Source: Marinobacter sp. (GTDB lineage: Bacteria; Pseudomonadota; Gammaproteobacteria; Pseudomonadales; Oleiphilaceae). Taken from it: 64,000 nt of DNA. Of the stretch, positions 8,011-17,388 are shown piece by piece; the stretch's first letter is position 1; the number at the start of each line of letters is the position of its first letter. The position numbers and the translations under genes were made by a program. The notes under the pieces were generated by a model, which made no database searches, was not told the origin of the DNA, and saw nothing but the letters and a program-made list of their open reading frames with translations. The stretch spans positions 1 through 64,000 of the forward strand of contig JAIUMV010000012.1 of assembly GCA_022565395.1 (NCBI GenBank), read 5' to 3'.

Positions 8011-9039
8011 TTACGGCACCCGCCGCGGTTCCATTTCAAGCGTCACCCCGAACCGGGCCTCTACATCACTGCGAATGCGGTTGGCGAGATCCATCAGCTC
8101 CGGGCCGGTGCCGTTGCCGTGGTTGATGAGCACCAGGGCCTGCTTGTTATGGACGCCGACGTGGGCTTCCCGGTGGCCTTTCCAGCCGCACTGATCAATC
8201 AACCAGGCGGCGGCCAACTTGGCCTCGCCTTCGCCTTCATAGGCCACCAGGGAGGGATGGGCCGTTTTCAGGGCCTGGTAGGTGTCCCAGGGCACTAAGG
8301 GATTCTTGAAGAAGCTGCCGGCATTGGGTAAATGGTCCGGGTCCGGCAGCTTGCGACGGCGGATGGCTTTTACTGCCTCGGCCACCTGCAAGGGTGTTAA
8401 TGACCGGTAACTGGCGGTGTCATTGTCAAAATGTTCTGCCAGTTCGCGGTAGCTGAGGTTAAAGGGTCGCTGGCGTGACAGCTTCAGGCGTACAGAAAGG
8501 ATGATGTAGCGGTCCAGATGTTGCTTGAACACACTATCGCGATAACCAAAACCGCAGGTCTCGCCGCTCAGGGTGACCACGGCTTGTTGCTGAGCGTCCC
8601 AGGCCCGCAGTTCCACCAGTGTGTCTTTCAGTTCGGCGCCGTAGGCACCGATATTCTGTACCGGGGCGGCGCCAACCGTGCCGGGTATCAGTGCCAGGTT
8701 TTCAATACCACGATAGCCAGCACGGCAGGCGTACATCACCACACGGTGCCAGTCTTCACCGGCACCCAGGGTGAGGATCGCGTCACCGTCGCCGCAGACT
8801 TCCCAGCTGCGCCCCATGATGGCCATATGCAGCACCAACCCCGATATGTCGCCGCATAACACCAGGTTACTGCCACCACCAATCACCAGAGCTTGCTGCC
8901 CGTGCTTACGCGCCCACGCCAGAGCATCCTGCAGGGCCTGTTCCGTTTCAATTCGGGCGAAATAGCGTGCCCGGGCGGGCAGTCGCAGGGTGTTGAGGGA
9001 CGTCAGATCCACATCAGTGGCGGGGCTGAAGGTACCCAT
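8011..9039 (-). CDS. murB: UDP-N-acetylenolpyruvoylglucosamine reductase
   Basis: MurB reduces UDP-GlcNAc-enolpyruvate to UDP-MurNAc with NADPH and FAD in cytoplasmic peptidoglycan precursor synthesis. The 342-residue protein has the FAD-binding motif GGGSNL at about 54-59, the PGTVGAAPVQNIGAYG block near 115-130 and GYRDSVFK near 167. NAGSFFKNP near 242 holds the proton-donor Ser, and a C-terminal Glu lies near MEPRRV. Length and the GYRDS loop fit type I MurB as in E. coli. The start follows the phosphatase gene by three bases. It is the last gene of the exbB-to-murB run. Confidence 0.96.
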   Translation of the reverse strand: MGTFSPATDVDLTSLNTLRLPARARYFARIETEQALQDALAWARKHGQQALVIGGGSNLVLCGDISGLVLHMAIMGRSWEVCGDGDAILTLGAGEDWHRVVMYACRAGYRGIENLALIPGTVGAAPVQNIGAYGAELKDTLVELRAWDAQQQAVVTLSGETCGFGYRDSVFKQHLDRYIILSVRLKLSRQRPFNLSYRELAEHFDNDTASYRSLTPLQVAEAVKAIRRRKLPDPDHLPNAGSFFKNPLVPWDTYQALKTAHPSLVAYEGEGEAKLAAAWLIDQCGWKGHREAHVGVHNKQALVLINHGNGTGPELMDLANRIRSDVEARFGVTLEMEPRRVP

Positions 9040-9042
9040 GGG

Positions 9043-9528
9043 CTAGAGGTGTTCCCGGCGGATAGCATTCAGCAGCCCGTCGCTGGCCGCCTCAATAAGA
9101 TCCAGCACATTCTCGAAGCCCTCGCGCCCGCCAAAGTAAGGGTCCGGCACTTCGCGGACGGCTTTGTTGGGGGCGTAATCGAGGAACAGGCGGGGTTCGG
9201 TACGGTGTTCCGGCAGCCACATGCGGCGCAGGTCCGTCAGATTCTGCAAGTCCATGGCCAGTACATAATGGAAGCGGTCAAAGTCTTCCGGCACTACCTG
9301 GCGGGCCCGCAACTGGGCAATATTGATGTTGCGGCGCTGGGCAGCGGCGATGGCACGCGGGTCCGGGGATTTGCCGATATGCCAATCACCGGTGCCACAG
9401 GAGTCGATCTCCAGCACACTGGTCATGCCAGCACGGGAAGCGCGTTCACGAAACACCCCTTCGGCGGTCGGCGAACGACAGATATTGCCGAGACAAACAA
9501 ACAACACACCGACCTTGGTGTCACTCAT
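9043..9528 (-). CDS. low-molecular-weight protein tyrosine phosphatase
   Basis: The 161-residue product has the LMW-PTP signature CLGNICRSP (nucleophile Cys12, Arg18) near the N-terminus. The DPY general-acid motif is at 129-131 (Asp129). Members dephosphorylate phosphotyrosine, in many bacteria on BY-kinases or capsule regulators; no BY-kinase is in this window. The ATG overlaps the kdsB stop as ATGA, so translation is coupled. The same kdsB-PTP-murB order is known in Pseudomonas. The substrate is unknown. Confidence 0.93.
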   Translation of the reverse strand: MSDTKVGVLFVCLGNICRSPTAEGVFRERASRAGMTSVLEIDSCGTGDWHIGKSPDPRAIAAAQRRNINIAQLRARQVVPEDFDRFHYVLAMDLQNLTDLRRMWLPEHRTEPRLFLDYAPNKAVREVPDPYFGGREGFENVLDLIEAASDGLLNAIRREHL

Positions 9529-10295
9529 AGCTTCTCCTCCATAAAGCGGCGCAGGCGTTCCAGGTCCTCCTGGGTGTCAACCCCGGCGGGGGGGCGCTCG
9601 CAGGCATCATCCACGTGAATCTTCACGCCCCGATAGAGGGCGCGTAGCTGTTCCAGGCACTCAGTCTCTTCCGTCGGCGCCGGTGCCCAGGTGACATAGT
9701 CCCGCAGAAAACCTACCCGGTAACCGTAGATACCGATATGACGATAATACTCCATACCTGATGGCAGGCGATCACGATTACGGGGCTCTGCCCAATTCTC
9801 CCGTGCCCAGGGAATAGGCGCACGGCTGAAGTAACTGGCCATGCCGCGGTAATCAAACACCACTTTGACGACGTTGGGATTAAACACCTGCCCGGCGCCG
9901 TGAATGCGCTCGCACAGCGTAGCGATGCCGGCTTCCGGAAAGCGGTCGAGGTTCGCGGCGACCTGATTGATCAGCGCCGGTGGGATCAGTGGTTCATCGC
10001 CCTGGACGTTGACCACCATATCGTCCTCATCCAGGCCAAGCTGGCGCACCACTTCCTCTAGCCGGTCGGTGCCGGACGGGTGTGTGGGCGCCGTCATCAC
10101 CACCTCAGCACCGAAGGCCTCGCAGGCGGTCTGAATACGGGCATCATCCGTGGCGACAATAACCCGGCTGGCGTGGCTGGCCTTGGCCTGTTGCCACACG
10201 TGCTGGATCATGGGTTTGCCAGCAATATCCAACAGCGGCTTACCCGGCAGGCGGGTCGAGGCGTAGCGGGCGGGAATGATGACGGTAAATGACAT
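9525..10295 (-). CDS. kdsB: 3-deoxy-manno-octulosonate cytidylyltransferase
   Basis: KdsB activates Kdo with CTP to CMP-Kdo for lipopolysaccharide inner-core synthesis. The 256-residue protein starts [21 protein letters not shown], the nucleotidyltransferase signature, and has [10 protein letters not shown] (metal-binding Asp) near residue 100. The C-terminal TQEDLERLR block matches the family. The ATG at 10295 has GGGAG six bases upstream. A longer frame to 10325 lacks conserved residues. It lies between ycaR and the tyrosine phosphatase gene in an envelope operon. Confidence 0.96.
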   Translation of the reverse strand: MSFTVIIPARYASTRLPGKPLLDIAGKPMIQHVWQQAKASHASRVIVATDDARIQTACEAFGAEVVMTAPTHPSGTDRLEEVVRQLGLDEDDMVVNVQGDEPLIPPALINQVAANLDRFPEAGIATLCERIHGAGQVFNPNVVKVVFDYRGMASYFSRAPIPWARENWAEPRNRDRLPSGMEYYRHIGIYGYRVGFLRDYVTWAPAPTEETECLEQLRALYRGVKIHVDDACERPPAGVDTQEDLERLRRFMEEKL

Positions 10296-10331
10296 AAGGC
10301 GCTCCCTGTCTGGGCCCATTGGCAAAAAAGA

Positions 10332-10517
10332 TCAGCGATCCAGGCGTTCGTCCGTGGTCAGGGTGCGTGCTTCGCTGGCCAGCATCACCGGGATACCGTC
10401 CTTGAGAGGGAAAGCCATGGCATCAGCGTAACAGATCAGTTCATTGCGCTCACGATCAAACTTGAGTTCGCCCTTGCATACCGGGCAGGTGAGCATTGCC
10501 AATAATTTTTTGTCCAT
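10332..10517 (-). CDS. ycaR: YcaR/Trm112-like small protein
   Basis: The 61-residue protein begins [18 protein letters not shown]. The CPVC knuckle at 11-14 and the later [11 protein letters not shown] segment are typical of the YcaR/Trm112 family, which sits between lpxK and kdsB in many gammaproteobacteria. The second cysteine pair of eukaryotic Trm112 is absent, as usual in YcaR. The ATG at 10517 is preceded by GAGAG and lies 13 bases after the lpxK stop. Function in bacteria is unsettled; some members act as partners of methyltransferases. Confidence 0.92.
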   Translation of the reverse strand: MDKKLLAMLTCPVCKGELKFDRERNELICYADAMAFPLKDGIPVMLASEARTLTTDERLDR

Positions 10518-10530
10518 GATGTTCTCTCGG

Positions 10531-11544
10531 TCATGTCTGTTCAGAAGATTGATCCGGCACCCTGAGGGTGGCAAGTCGCGCCAGCAGGTGTTGCCGGAAA
10601 CTGTCCGGCAGTACGGCCTCCACATCCAGGACCCAACAACCCTGGTGGGCGATGGACTGGCACTTTACCGCGTCTTTGGCGGTCATGACGACAGGCGCAC
10701 CGTCGGGGGCCATGAGATCCTGGGGTGTAAAGGTATGGTGATCCGGGCGAGGACTGGGGTCAACCTGCGCCCCAAGATCCACCAGTGTCTGGAAGAAGCG
10801 CCCGGGATTGCCGATACCCGCCACTGCCCTCATCTGACGGCCCTGCAACCATGCCAAGGGTTGCAACTCACCGCTTTGCAGGTGGCGCAGGCGGGTGGGT
10901 GCCAGCGTCATAAGGGCGGTATTCGGGTGTTCCAGTCCGTCTACAGTGCTGCCATTGAACACCACAAAATCAACACTGCCCAACCGTGCCAAGGGCTCCC
11001 GTAACGGCCCCACGGGAATCAGGGCGCCGTTACCACAGCCGCGCTGGCCATCAAATACCGCGATCTCGATATCGCGGGGCAAAGCATAGTGCTGCAGCCC
11101 GTCATCACACACCAGTACGTCAGCCAGACCCTGTTCAAGGGCATAACGGGCGGCCCGTACTCGCTGGGGATCAACAATAACCGGCACACCGGTTTGCGCC
11201 GCGAGCATAACGGGTTCGTCACCCGCCTGGGCTGGCGTTGTGCCTGAGCTGACCCGTAGCGGATAGTGAGGGGATTTGCCGCCATAGCCCCGGCTCAGGA
11301 TGGCAGGCCGGTAGCCCGCCTCCTGCAGCTGGGCCACCAGCCAGCCGGTCAAAGGGGATTTGCCGGTGCCGCCCGCGGTCAGGTTGCCCACCACAATCAC
11401 AGGCATCGGCAAACGTGCCACTGGCTTGGCCAAAGCGGCATTGCGCCGGCGGCAGACAATAAAACCGTACAGCCAGGCCAGTGGCCATAACGGCCACAGG
11501 GGGCGTGAGCCGCTGTACCAGAGCCGCTCAACAACCCTGCTCAT
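10531..11544 (-). CDS. lpxK: tetraacyldisaccharide 4'-kinase
   Basis: LpxK phosphorylates the 4' position of the lipid A disaccharide at the cytoplasmic face of the inner membrane. The 337-residue protein has a membrane-associating N-terminal helix (about 15-32) and a P-loop-like GGTGKSPLT at 58-66. The LpxK hallmark CDDGLQHY lies near residue 145. Length fits the family (325-340). Its start overlaps the msbA stop (ATGA at 11541-11544). Coupling of the lipid A kinase with the lipid A flippase is conserved. Confidence 0.95.
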   Translation of the reverse strand: MSRVVERLWYSGSRPLWPLWPLAWLYGFIVCRRRNAALAKPVARLPMPVIVVGNLTAGGTGKSPLTGWLVAQLQEAGYRPAILSRGYGGKSPHYPLRVSSGTTPAQAGDEPVMLAAQTGVPVIVDPQRVRAARYALEQGLADVLVCDDGLQHYALPRDIEIAVFDGQRGCGNGALIPVGPLREPLARLGSVDFVVFNGSTVDGLEHPNTALMTLAPTRLRHLQSGELQPLAWLQGRQMRAVAGIGNPGRFFQTLVDLGAQVDPSPRPDHHTFTPQDLMAPDGAPVVMTAKDAVKCQSIAHQGCWVLDVEAVLPDSFRQHLLARLATLRVPDQSSEQT

Positions 11545-13289
11545 GCGTGCTCGCTGAACTGCACCTGGTGCAACTGGGCATAGGCGCCGTTTTTCGCCAG
11601 CAGTTCACTGTGGGTGCCGGACTCGATAATCTCGCCCGCATCCATAACCAGAATGCGGTCAGCATTCTCTATGGTGGAAAGCCGGTGAGCGATAACCAGT
11701 GTGGTTCTGCCCTGCATGACTTCATCCAATGCCGCCTGGATATGGCGCTCAGACTCCGTATCCAGTGCGGAGGTGGCCTCATCCAGAATCAGAATAGGCG
11801 CATCCTTGAGCAATGCCCGTGCGATGGCTAGCCGCTGACGCTGGCCACCGGAGAGCATCACGCCATTATCGCCGATCTGGGTTTCCAGCCCCTCTGGCAT
11901 GCGCTGGATAAACTCCATGGCATGAGCCTTGCGGGCGGCTTCTTCAATCTCTTCCCGACTGCAATGGCGCAAGGCGCCGTAGGCGATGTTGGCGGCAATG
12001 GTATCGTTGAACAGCACCACGTTCTGGGTAACCAGGGCGATCTGAGCCCGCAGGGCCGTCAGGCGGAAGTCACGAATAGGCGCGCCATCAATCTCGATAC
12101 GCCCTTCCGTGTATTCATAGAATCGGGGCAACAGGCTGACCATGGTTGACTTACCACTACCAGAGCGCCCTACCAGAGCCACCGTTTGGCCGGCAGGGAT
12201 CGTCAGATTAATACCCTTGAGCACATTGTCCATCTGATCCCGATAACGGAAGCCCACATCCACAAACTTGATTTCGCCCGCTACCCGCGCAGGGGCGTGC
12301 GTGCCGGTATCCTGCTCTGGCACTTCATCCAGCGTCTCAAAAACGTCAATGGCAGCAGCAACGCCTTTCTGAATCTTGGCGTGAACAGAAGTAATGGCCT
12401 TGACCGGCTTACCCATGGTGGTTGCGGCGGTAATAAAGGCAACCAACTGGCCGGTGGTCATGGAACCGCGCACTTCTGGCGACAGCATGATCCACACCAG
12501 CATGGCGATAGCGATGGCCACCAGCACCTGAATCACCGGCACACTGATAGCCTGGGTGGATGCCAGTTTCAGGCTCTGCACCAGGTTGCGGTTGGCGACG
12601 GCATCAAACCGCTCGCGCTCGTAATCCTCACCGCCAAAGGTACGCACCACCCGGTATCCACCGATGGATTCCGACGCCACATGGGTGATGTCCCCCATGG
12701 AGCCCTGAATACGTTTGCTGAGTTTGCGGAAGCGGCGGCTGGCATAATTCACAACCAAGGCAATGGCAGGGCCCAGAGTGAGGAAGATCAGGGTCAGCTT
12801 CCAGTTGGTGTAGAACATAAAGGCCAGCAGACCAATGATGGTCAGACCTTCACGCAGAGTGATGGTCACCGCATTGGTGGTCGCCTCCGCCACCTGTTCC
12901 ACGTTGAAGGTCAGCTTGGACACAAGGTGCCCGGAGGAATGGTTGTCAAAGAACCGGGAGGGCAAAGACATCATGCGGTCAAACACCTGCCGACGCAGGG
13001 CGTTGACCACATGGCGCCCGACATAGGCAATAAAATACTGGCCAAGGAAGGTACCCACGCCCCGCATGGCAAACACACCCACAATCATGCTGGTGAGCAA
13101 CACCCGGTTACTGTGAGTGGGGTTCTCGATCGCTTCGATGACGTATTCCATGGCCGCAGCCATGCCGACAGAGGCGCCTGCGTAGATGACGTTGCCGAGG
13201 ATGGCCAGGGCAAATGCAATCCAATAGGGTTTTACGTAAGCCAGCAGACGCTTATAGGTCTGCCAGTTGGGATTATCATATGCTGACAT
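11541..13289 (-). CDS. msbA: lipid A export ABC transporter, ATP-binding and permease
   Basis: MsbA flips core-lipid A across the inner membrane. The 582-residue half-transporter has six membrane helices in the first 300 residues. The nucleotide-binding domain follows, with Walker A GRSGSGKST (374-382), signature LSGGQ (479-483), Walker B ILILDE (499-504) and the H-loop TLVIAHRLST. Length matches E. coli MsbA (582). It lies 14 bases after exbD and overlaps lpxK. Assignment to MsbA rather than another exporter rests on this context as well as homology. Confidence 0.95.
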   Translation of the reverse strand: MSAYDNPNWQTYKRLLAYVKPYWIAFALAILGNVIYAGASVGMAAAMEYVIEAIENPTHSNRVLLTSMIVGVFAMRGVGTFLGQYFIAYVGRHVVNALRRQVFDRMMSLPSRFFDNHSSGHLVSKLTFNVEQVAEATTNAVTITLREGLTIIGLLAFMFYTNWKLTLIFLTLGPAIALVVNYASRRFRKLSKRIQGSMGDITHVASESIGGYRVVRTFGGEDYERERFDAVANRNLVQSLKLASTQAISVPVIQVLVAIAIAMLVWIMLSPEVRGSMTTGQLVAFITAATTMGKPVKAITSVHAKIQKGVAAAIDVFETLDEVPEQDTGTHAPARVAGEIKFVDVGFRYRDQMDNVLKGINLTIPAGQTVALVGRSGSGKSTMVSLLPRFYEYTEGRIEIDGAPIRDFRLTALRAQIALVTQNVVLFNDTIAANIAYGALRHCSREEIEEAARKAHAMEFIQRMPEGLETQIGDNGVMLSGGQRQRLAIARALLKDAPILILDEATSALDTESERHIQAALDEVMQGRTTLVIAHRLSTIENADRILVMDAGEIIESGTHSELLAKNGAYAQLHQVQFSEHA

Positions 13290-13303
13290 CAGAAGTTCCG
13301 CGG

Positions 13304-13726
13304 TTAGCGTTCATCCGTCGGACGACGGGTGGTGATACTCAGCCGGGCAAACCCGAGCCGGCCAGCGACATCCATGGCCCTGACAACATATTCATGGGGT
13401 GTCTGCGCATCCGCAGTAATAATGTAGGGCAAGCCGGTATCTCCCGCCGCTACTTCTTCCACCGCCCGTTGCAGCGTCTCACGCCGGTTGTTGATCAGGG
13501 AGCGATCATTCACGGCGTAGTTGCCCTGGGCGTCAATCACCACGTCAATCTGCTCCACCGTCGCTTCAGCAGTAACGCCGGTAGCTTCGGGCAAGTCAAC
13601 CCGCAGCTGGGTTTGGCTGGTAAAGGTGGTGGACACCATAAAGAAGATAAGCAACAGAAAAACGACGTCGATCAGGGGTGTCAGATCAACGCCGACCTCA
13701 TGGCTTCGCTGGCGTTTAAACTTCAC
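13304..13726 (-). CDS. exbD: ExbD/TolR-family proton-channel component
   Basis: The 140-residue protein has a short cytosolic N-terminus, one transmembrane helix (about 18-38) and a periplasmic domain. The membrane helix starts with the LTPLIDVVFLLLIFFM signature, with the essential Asp at residue 20. ExbD partners ExbB to couple the proton gradient to outer-membrane work, classically through TonB. No tonB is adjacent. In this position upstream of msbA/lpxK, as in Pseudomonas, the pair may serve another envelope process. It starts five bases after exbB. Confidence 0.92.
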   Translation of the reverse strand: MKFKRQRSHEVGVDLTPLIDVVFLLLIFFMVSTTFTSQTQLRVDLPEATGVTAEATVEQIDVVIDAQGNYAVNDRSLINNRRETLQRAVEEVAAGDTGLPYIITADAQTPHEYVVRAMDVAGRLGFARLSITTRRPTDER

Positions 13727-13731
13727 CGGAG

Positions 13732-14358
13732 TCAGGCTCCCTCGATGTCGATTTCGCGATCACCGTGGACCACCTCAACCAGTTTGATGGCTTCCTGTTC
13801 CATGCTGACCACAAGTTCGTCTACCCGGCGCAGGAAGAAGCGATGGCAGATCAGCGCCGGAATGGCCACACTGAGGCCCGCGGCTGTGGTCATCAGGGCT
13901 TCAGAAATACCACCGGCGAGGGCTGCGGCATTACCGACACCTGCCAGCTGAATCTCGGCGAATACCTTGATCATACCGATAACAGTGCCCAGCAGACCCA
14001 GCAAGGGGGTAATCACGGCGATAGTGCCGAGCGGATTGAGGAATCGCTCCAGATCATGAACAACCTGGCTGGCTTCTTCCTCGATACTTTCCTTCATGAT
14101 CTCGCGACCATGCTTGGCGTTCATCAAACCTGCAGCCAGAATACGGCCGGCAGGGGAGGACGCCTGCAACGCCTTGAGCTTGCGCGCATTCAGCTCTTTC
14201 TTCTTGATCCACTTCCACAGCTCATTGAGTGTGGTTTGCGGCGCCACGCGACTGGCCCGAAGGCTCCAGAAACGCTCCAGTACAATCGCCAGTGCCAGGA
14301 TGGAACAGGCAATAATGGGCACCATGATGATGCCGCCTGCTTTTAAAAGCTCAAACAC
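13732..14358 (-). CDS. exbB: MotA/TolQ/ExbB proton-channel family protein
   Basis: The 208-residue protein has three membrane helices: residues 6-26, about 108-132 (ITPLLGLLGTVIGMIKVF, the family signature) and about 145-170. It would form the pentameric channel around an ExbD dimer. AGGGAGATC precedes the ATG at 14358. It heads the eight-gene run exbB-exbD-msbA-lpxK-ycaR-kdsB-PTP-murB, whose genes overlap or lie within 15 bases of each other. The 133-bp upstream gap should contain the operon promoter, but I cannot fix its elements. Confidence 0.93.
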   Translation of the reverse strand: MFELLKAGGIIMVPIIACSILALAIVLERFWSLRASRVAPQTTLNELWKWIKKKELNARKLKALQASSPAGRILAAGLMNAKHGREIMKESIEEEASQVVHDLERFLNPLGTIAVITPLLGLLGTVIGMIKVFAEIQLAGVGNAAALAGGISEALMTTAAGLSVAIPALICHRFFLRRVDELVVSMEQEAIKLVEVVHGDREIDIEGA

Positions 14359-14491
14359 GCTTGATCTCCCTGATGTTAAACAAGCGGGGGTACTTTAGCA
14401 CAAGGACGACGGCAGGCTACAGGGGATGTTTTCACGAAACCGGGAATGCCTCCTCAACTCAGCAAGGACGCACTCCCTGTCAGTGAACTCA

Positions 14492-15511
14492 CTAGGGTGA
14501 AAAGATATCCTGTCTGAGCTGAGTCAGGCGCTGCTGATAGCGCTGCTCCCAGACATCTGCTGGCCAGGCATCGCGCTGCTGTTCCATTTCCTGGCGCAAG
14601 GCCTGCACCGCGGCCTGGTAGGTCTCGCGCTGGCTTTGCTGAGCCTCCACAGCACCGTCCCGTTGAGCCATCCAGGTAGCGGTTTCAGGATCAAAATGCC
14701 GGGCCCGGATCTGGGCGGTCAAGGCTGCACGCTCAGCCGCATCACTCACACCCGCCAGACTGAGCATCAGCTCTCGCTCATATCGGCCATAAGCGGTTTG
14801 CTGCTCGGCCAAAGGTTGCTGGTAAGGACCCCAGCGTTGTTGCTGCAACCTGTCCAGCGCAGCCAGCCGTTGCTGCTGAGTCAGATTCGGAGCTTCCGTC
14901 AGCAGGTGCTCAAAGCCGAACTGATACCGTGCCCAAGCCCGCTCCTGACCAAACAGCAACTCTGTTGCCTGGTCCCCCAGATGCGCCCTGCGTAGCTCAT
15001 CCACACGATGGTAGCGACTTTCCGGGGTGATATCGGTGGACATGACCAGAGCTTCAACGGCCTGATCATAAACCCACAGGTTTTCCAGTATCTGCTGCAA
15101 TTGGTTGGCAAAGGCAGCGTCCGGGTAATCCGTCAGCATGTCGTCCAGTAACATGCTGCAGAGCGCGCGATCCTGATTGCACTGGCTGCGTAGTACCTGA
15201 AAGAACTGCTGCAGGTTTCCGCCCGGATTCCGGTACTGGTCCAGGCGTTCGTGCCACATCAGACGATCAATCTGATCACGCTCCCATTGGCTCATGCTGG
15301 TTTCATCCCACGCGGAGGCCTGATCACCTGCCCTGCTTTGCGCATGCTGCTGAACGGACGCAGGCTGCGGGTCAGCAGCCTGAACCGCTGTGCGCGGCTG
15401 CTCATCCGCCTGCACGGGGTTCAGTGTTGGCTGAGGGTTATGAGTAGACCATTGGAAGACAACCACCAGCGCCAGGGCGCTGATGGTTGTAGCTATGACA
15501 AGGCGCTTCAT
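14492..15511 (-). CDS. lipase-secretion-chaperone-like protein (LifO/Lif-like)
   Basis: The 339-residue protein has an N-terminal signal anchor (about 5-20). A Pro/Gln-rich low-complexity linker (about 25-70) and a long, helical, Gln/Arg-rich domain follow. LFGQERAWARYQF and the later QRLAALDRLQQQ segment resemble the Lif family, which holds class I lipases in a periplasmic fold before type II secretion. The classical RxxFDY motif is not evident, so this is a divergent member or a relative. Its ATG overlaps the stop of the upstream sphingomyelinase-like gene (TGATG), which makes that secreted enzyme its likely client. No lipase gene is nearby. Confidence 0.65.
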   Translation of the reverse strand: MKRLVIATTISALALVVVFQWSTHNPQPTLNPVQADEQPRTAVQAADPQPASVQQHAQSRAGDQASAWDETSMSQWERDQIDRLMWHERLDQYRNPGGNLQQFFQVLRSQCNQDRALCSMLLDDMLTDYPDAAFANQLQQILENLWVYDQAVEALVMSTDITPESRYHRVDELRRAHLGDQATELLFGQERAWARYQFGFEHLLTEAPNLTQQQRLAALDRLQQQRWGPYQQPLAEQQTAYGRYERELMLSLAGVSDAAERAALTAQIRARHFDPETATWMAQRDGAVEAQQSQRETYQAAVQALRQEMEQQRDAWPADVWEQRYQQRLTQLRQDIFSP

Positions 15512-16842
15512 CAGAACTGGAAGTCGCCAAGTACAGGGAAGTGATCTGACAGATCCCAGACACCCCAGAGCCGGTCGGAATCTGACCGGGGTACCCGCAC
15601 ATCATTACCGGCACTGACTGGCTGGCGGTGGGTATTACTGACCACAACATAGTCCAGATATTCAACACCGGATGAGAGATAACCCGAGGCGTTGGCATTC
15701 ACCTCCGGATCAAAAGTGGACTTGGTGTAGCCGGTCACTTCAGGCATCCAGGCATTCAGGTTGACCAGCATCTGTGCGTAGTCACCCGGGAATTTCAGTT
15801 TGTTGACGTTAAAGTCACCGCCCATCAGCACCGCATCCATTGCCGGAATCTGCTTGCGATCGACCAATGCGCGAATCTGCTGGAACTGCTGCTGACGCAG
15901 GGCACGGGCCGCATCAGTGTCAAAAGATGCCGCATGCGTGCTGGTGACATGGTAGGCTTTGCCATCACGAATCACCTCAGCGTACACCACACCTTTATCG
16001 GCAAAGCAGTCAGTGCCGGTACAGTCCGGAAAGATCTCATAGGCGACCGACGCGATAGGGTAACGGCTGACAATGGCAACGCCGCCGTTGTAGAGGTTCC
16101 AGCCGGGCGCATCCAGAATTTCCGTCTGGTAGGGGTATTCATCCGCCAGGGCGTGCATGAAGGCAGGGCTGTCGGATGAGAAGGCTTCCTGCAGCAGGAT
16201 AACATCGTAACCGCGCAGGTAATGGGGCATCTCCTGCAGGCGATCGCTGATCTTGCTGGCAATCAGCGGCAAAGCCCAGATGTTATAGGTCAGCACCTTC
16301 AAGGCATCATCACCGCTCAGGGGTTCTGGCTGGGTGGTGTTGTGCAGGGTGTAGTAGAAATCGTCATACCAGCCGGTGAACTGGGCCTTGAAGCCGATGC
16401 GGCTCTGACGACTGTCATACTGGCTGGCGTGGCGGTGAATCGCCCGGTCGCTACGCCAGGGCGCATTGAAATCAGCACCTTTGGCACTGTGCTCGATGGT
16501 GCTGCCGTACCAGGTGCCGCGCATTTTCTGCTGCAGAGTGACGGTGGATTCAGCGCCGATCAGACGGGTTTCAAAGTGGTAGGTACTGCCGCTGCGCAGC
16601 CCCTGGTAGCGGTTGAATGCCAGTACACGGGCAGTGGCATAAGGTGCGATTTCCTGCACTTCCTGACGCCACTGACTGCCTTCTTGCAGCAATCGGTCAC
16701 CAAAGTGGCTGACCTCTACCCGCACGGTTTCCGGCGTGGAGTTGGTGACGAACACATAGCTGTCCGCATAACTGGCGGAGGCGCCAAGGGCCAGCACCAT
16801 CAAGACGATAAAACGAAATACTGCACAACGCATTGTCTGCAT
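15511..16842 (-). CDS. secreted sphingomyelinase-like phosphodiesterase (EEP superfamily)
   Basis: The 443-residue protein has a signal peptide (cleavage near residue 26, SYA-D) and an N-terminal beta domain (about 28-165). A DNase I-like catalytic domain (about 183-443) follows. Metal and catalytic residues of the exonuclease-endonuclease-phosphatase fold are in place: Asn187 in LTYNIW, Glu219 in LLQEAF, His303 in TSTHAAS, Asp343/Asn345 in GGDFNVN and Asp433-His434 in LSDHFP. Bacterial sphingomyelinases C share this layout and cut phosphocholine from sphingomyelin; some relatives use other phospholipids. It is coupled with a lipase-chaperone-like gene, which suggests periplasmic folding and type II export. 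Confidence 0.85.
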   Translation of the reverse strand: MQTMRCAVFRFIVLMVLALGASASYADSYVFVTNSTPETVRVEVSHFGDRLLQEGSQWRQEVQEIAPYATARVLAFNRYQGLRSGSTYHFETRLIGAESTVTLQQKMRGTWYGSTIEHSAKGADFNAPWRSDRAIHRHASQYDSRQSRIGFKAQFTGWYDDFYYTLHNTTQPEPLSGDDALKVLTYNIWALPLIASKISDRLQEMPHYLRGYDVILLQEAFSSDSPAFMHALADEYPYQTEILDAPGWNLYNGGVAIVSRYPIASVAYEIFPDCTGTDCFADKGVVYAEVIRDGKAYHVTSTHAASFDTDAARALRQQQFQQIRALVDRKQIPAMDAVLMGGDFNVNKLKFPGDYAQMLVNLNAWMPEVTGYTKSTFDPEVNANASGYLSSGVEYLDYVVVSNTHRQPVSAGNDVRVPRSDSDRLWGVWDLSDHFPVLGDFQF

Positions 16843-17043
16843 CTCCTTGTTTGCCGCGGCCGGGCGAATCTGTCGTCCGCCTTTATTGCGCCGCTGTTAT
16901 GATTGTTTTTGGCAGGGCCTGGAGCCCGCCACAATATGACAATCAATTACCTTTTGTACTGTGATGCTTTCCATGTTTGGGGTTTGCAGATCGCGACAGG
17001 TCGCTAGCAAATGGCGCCACCTCCTTTTCGGTTGTTTGGGTTA

Positions 17044-17376
17044 TCAATGGGGCATGCTGGTCGAGAACAGGTTCATGACCACCACACCTGAGATAATCAG
17101 GGCCATGCCCACCAGCGCGGCCGGGTCCAGTTTTTGGCCGAATACCAGCCAGCCGATCAGCGCGATCAGCACCACACCAACACCCGACCAGATGGCATAG
17201 GCGACACCCACGGGCAGCGCTTTCAGGGTCAATGCCAGAAAGTAGAAAGCAATGACATAGCCCATCACCACCACAATGGATGGCAATAGCCGCGTAAACC
17301 CTTCACTGGATTTCAGGGCCGAGGTGGCCACCACTTCCGCCCCAATGGCGACGGCCAGGAACAACCAGGTTTTCAT
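17044..17376 (-). CDS. emrE: small multidrug resistance exporter, EmrE type
   Basis: The 110-residue protein has four helices and is aligned end to end with E. coli EmrE: proton/drug-coupling Glu14, Tyr40, Tyr60, Trp63, the [11 protein letters not shown] segment and the C-terminal FSTSMPH. Dual-topology dimers exchange protons for cationic drugs. The ATG at 17376 has GAGGAG eight bases upstream; a GTG three codons earlier sits on top of that ribosome site and is rejected. It follows the HAD phosphatase gene by 12 bases and may be co-transcribed from the phosphonate side. Some relatives export quaternary amines or guanidinium. Confidence 0.93.
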   Translation of the reverse strand: MKTWLFLAVAIGAEVVATSALKSSEGFTRLLPSIVVVMGYVIAFYFLALTLKALPVGVAYAIWSGVGVVLIALIGWLVFGQKLDPAALVGMALIISGVVVMNLFSTSMPH

Positions 17377-17388
17377 TAAGCTCACTCC

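Noticed and set aside
12186-13286. 366-codon open frame opposite msbA
   Set aside because: It is the antisense of a firmly identified ABC exporter, with His/Gly-rich composition and no domain.
14475-14497. Small hairpin overlapping the stop of the lipase-chaperone-like gene as a terminator
   Set aside because: The stem is short and bulged and no T tract follows on the minus strand.
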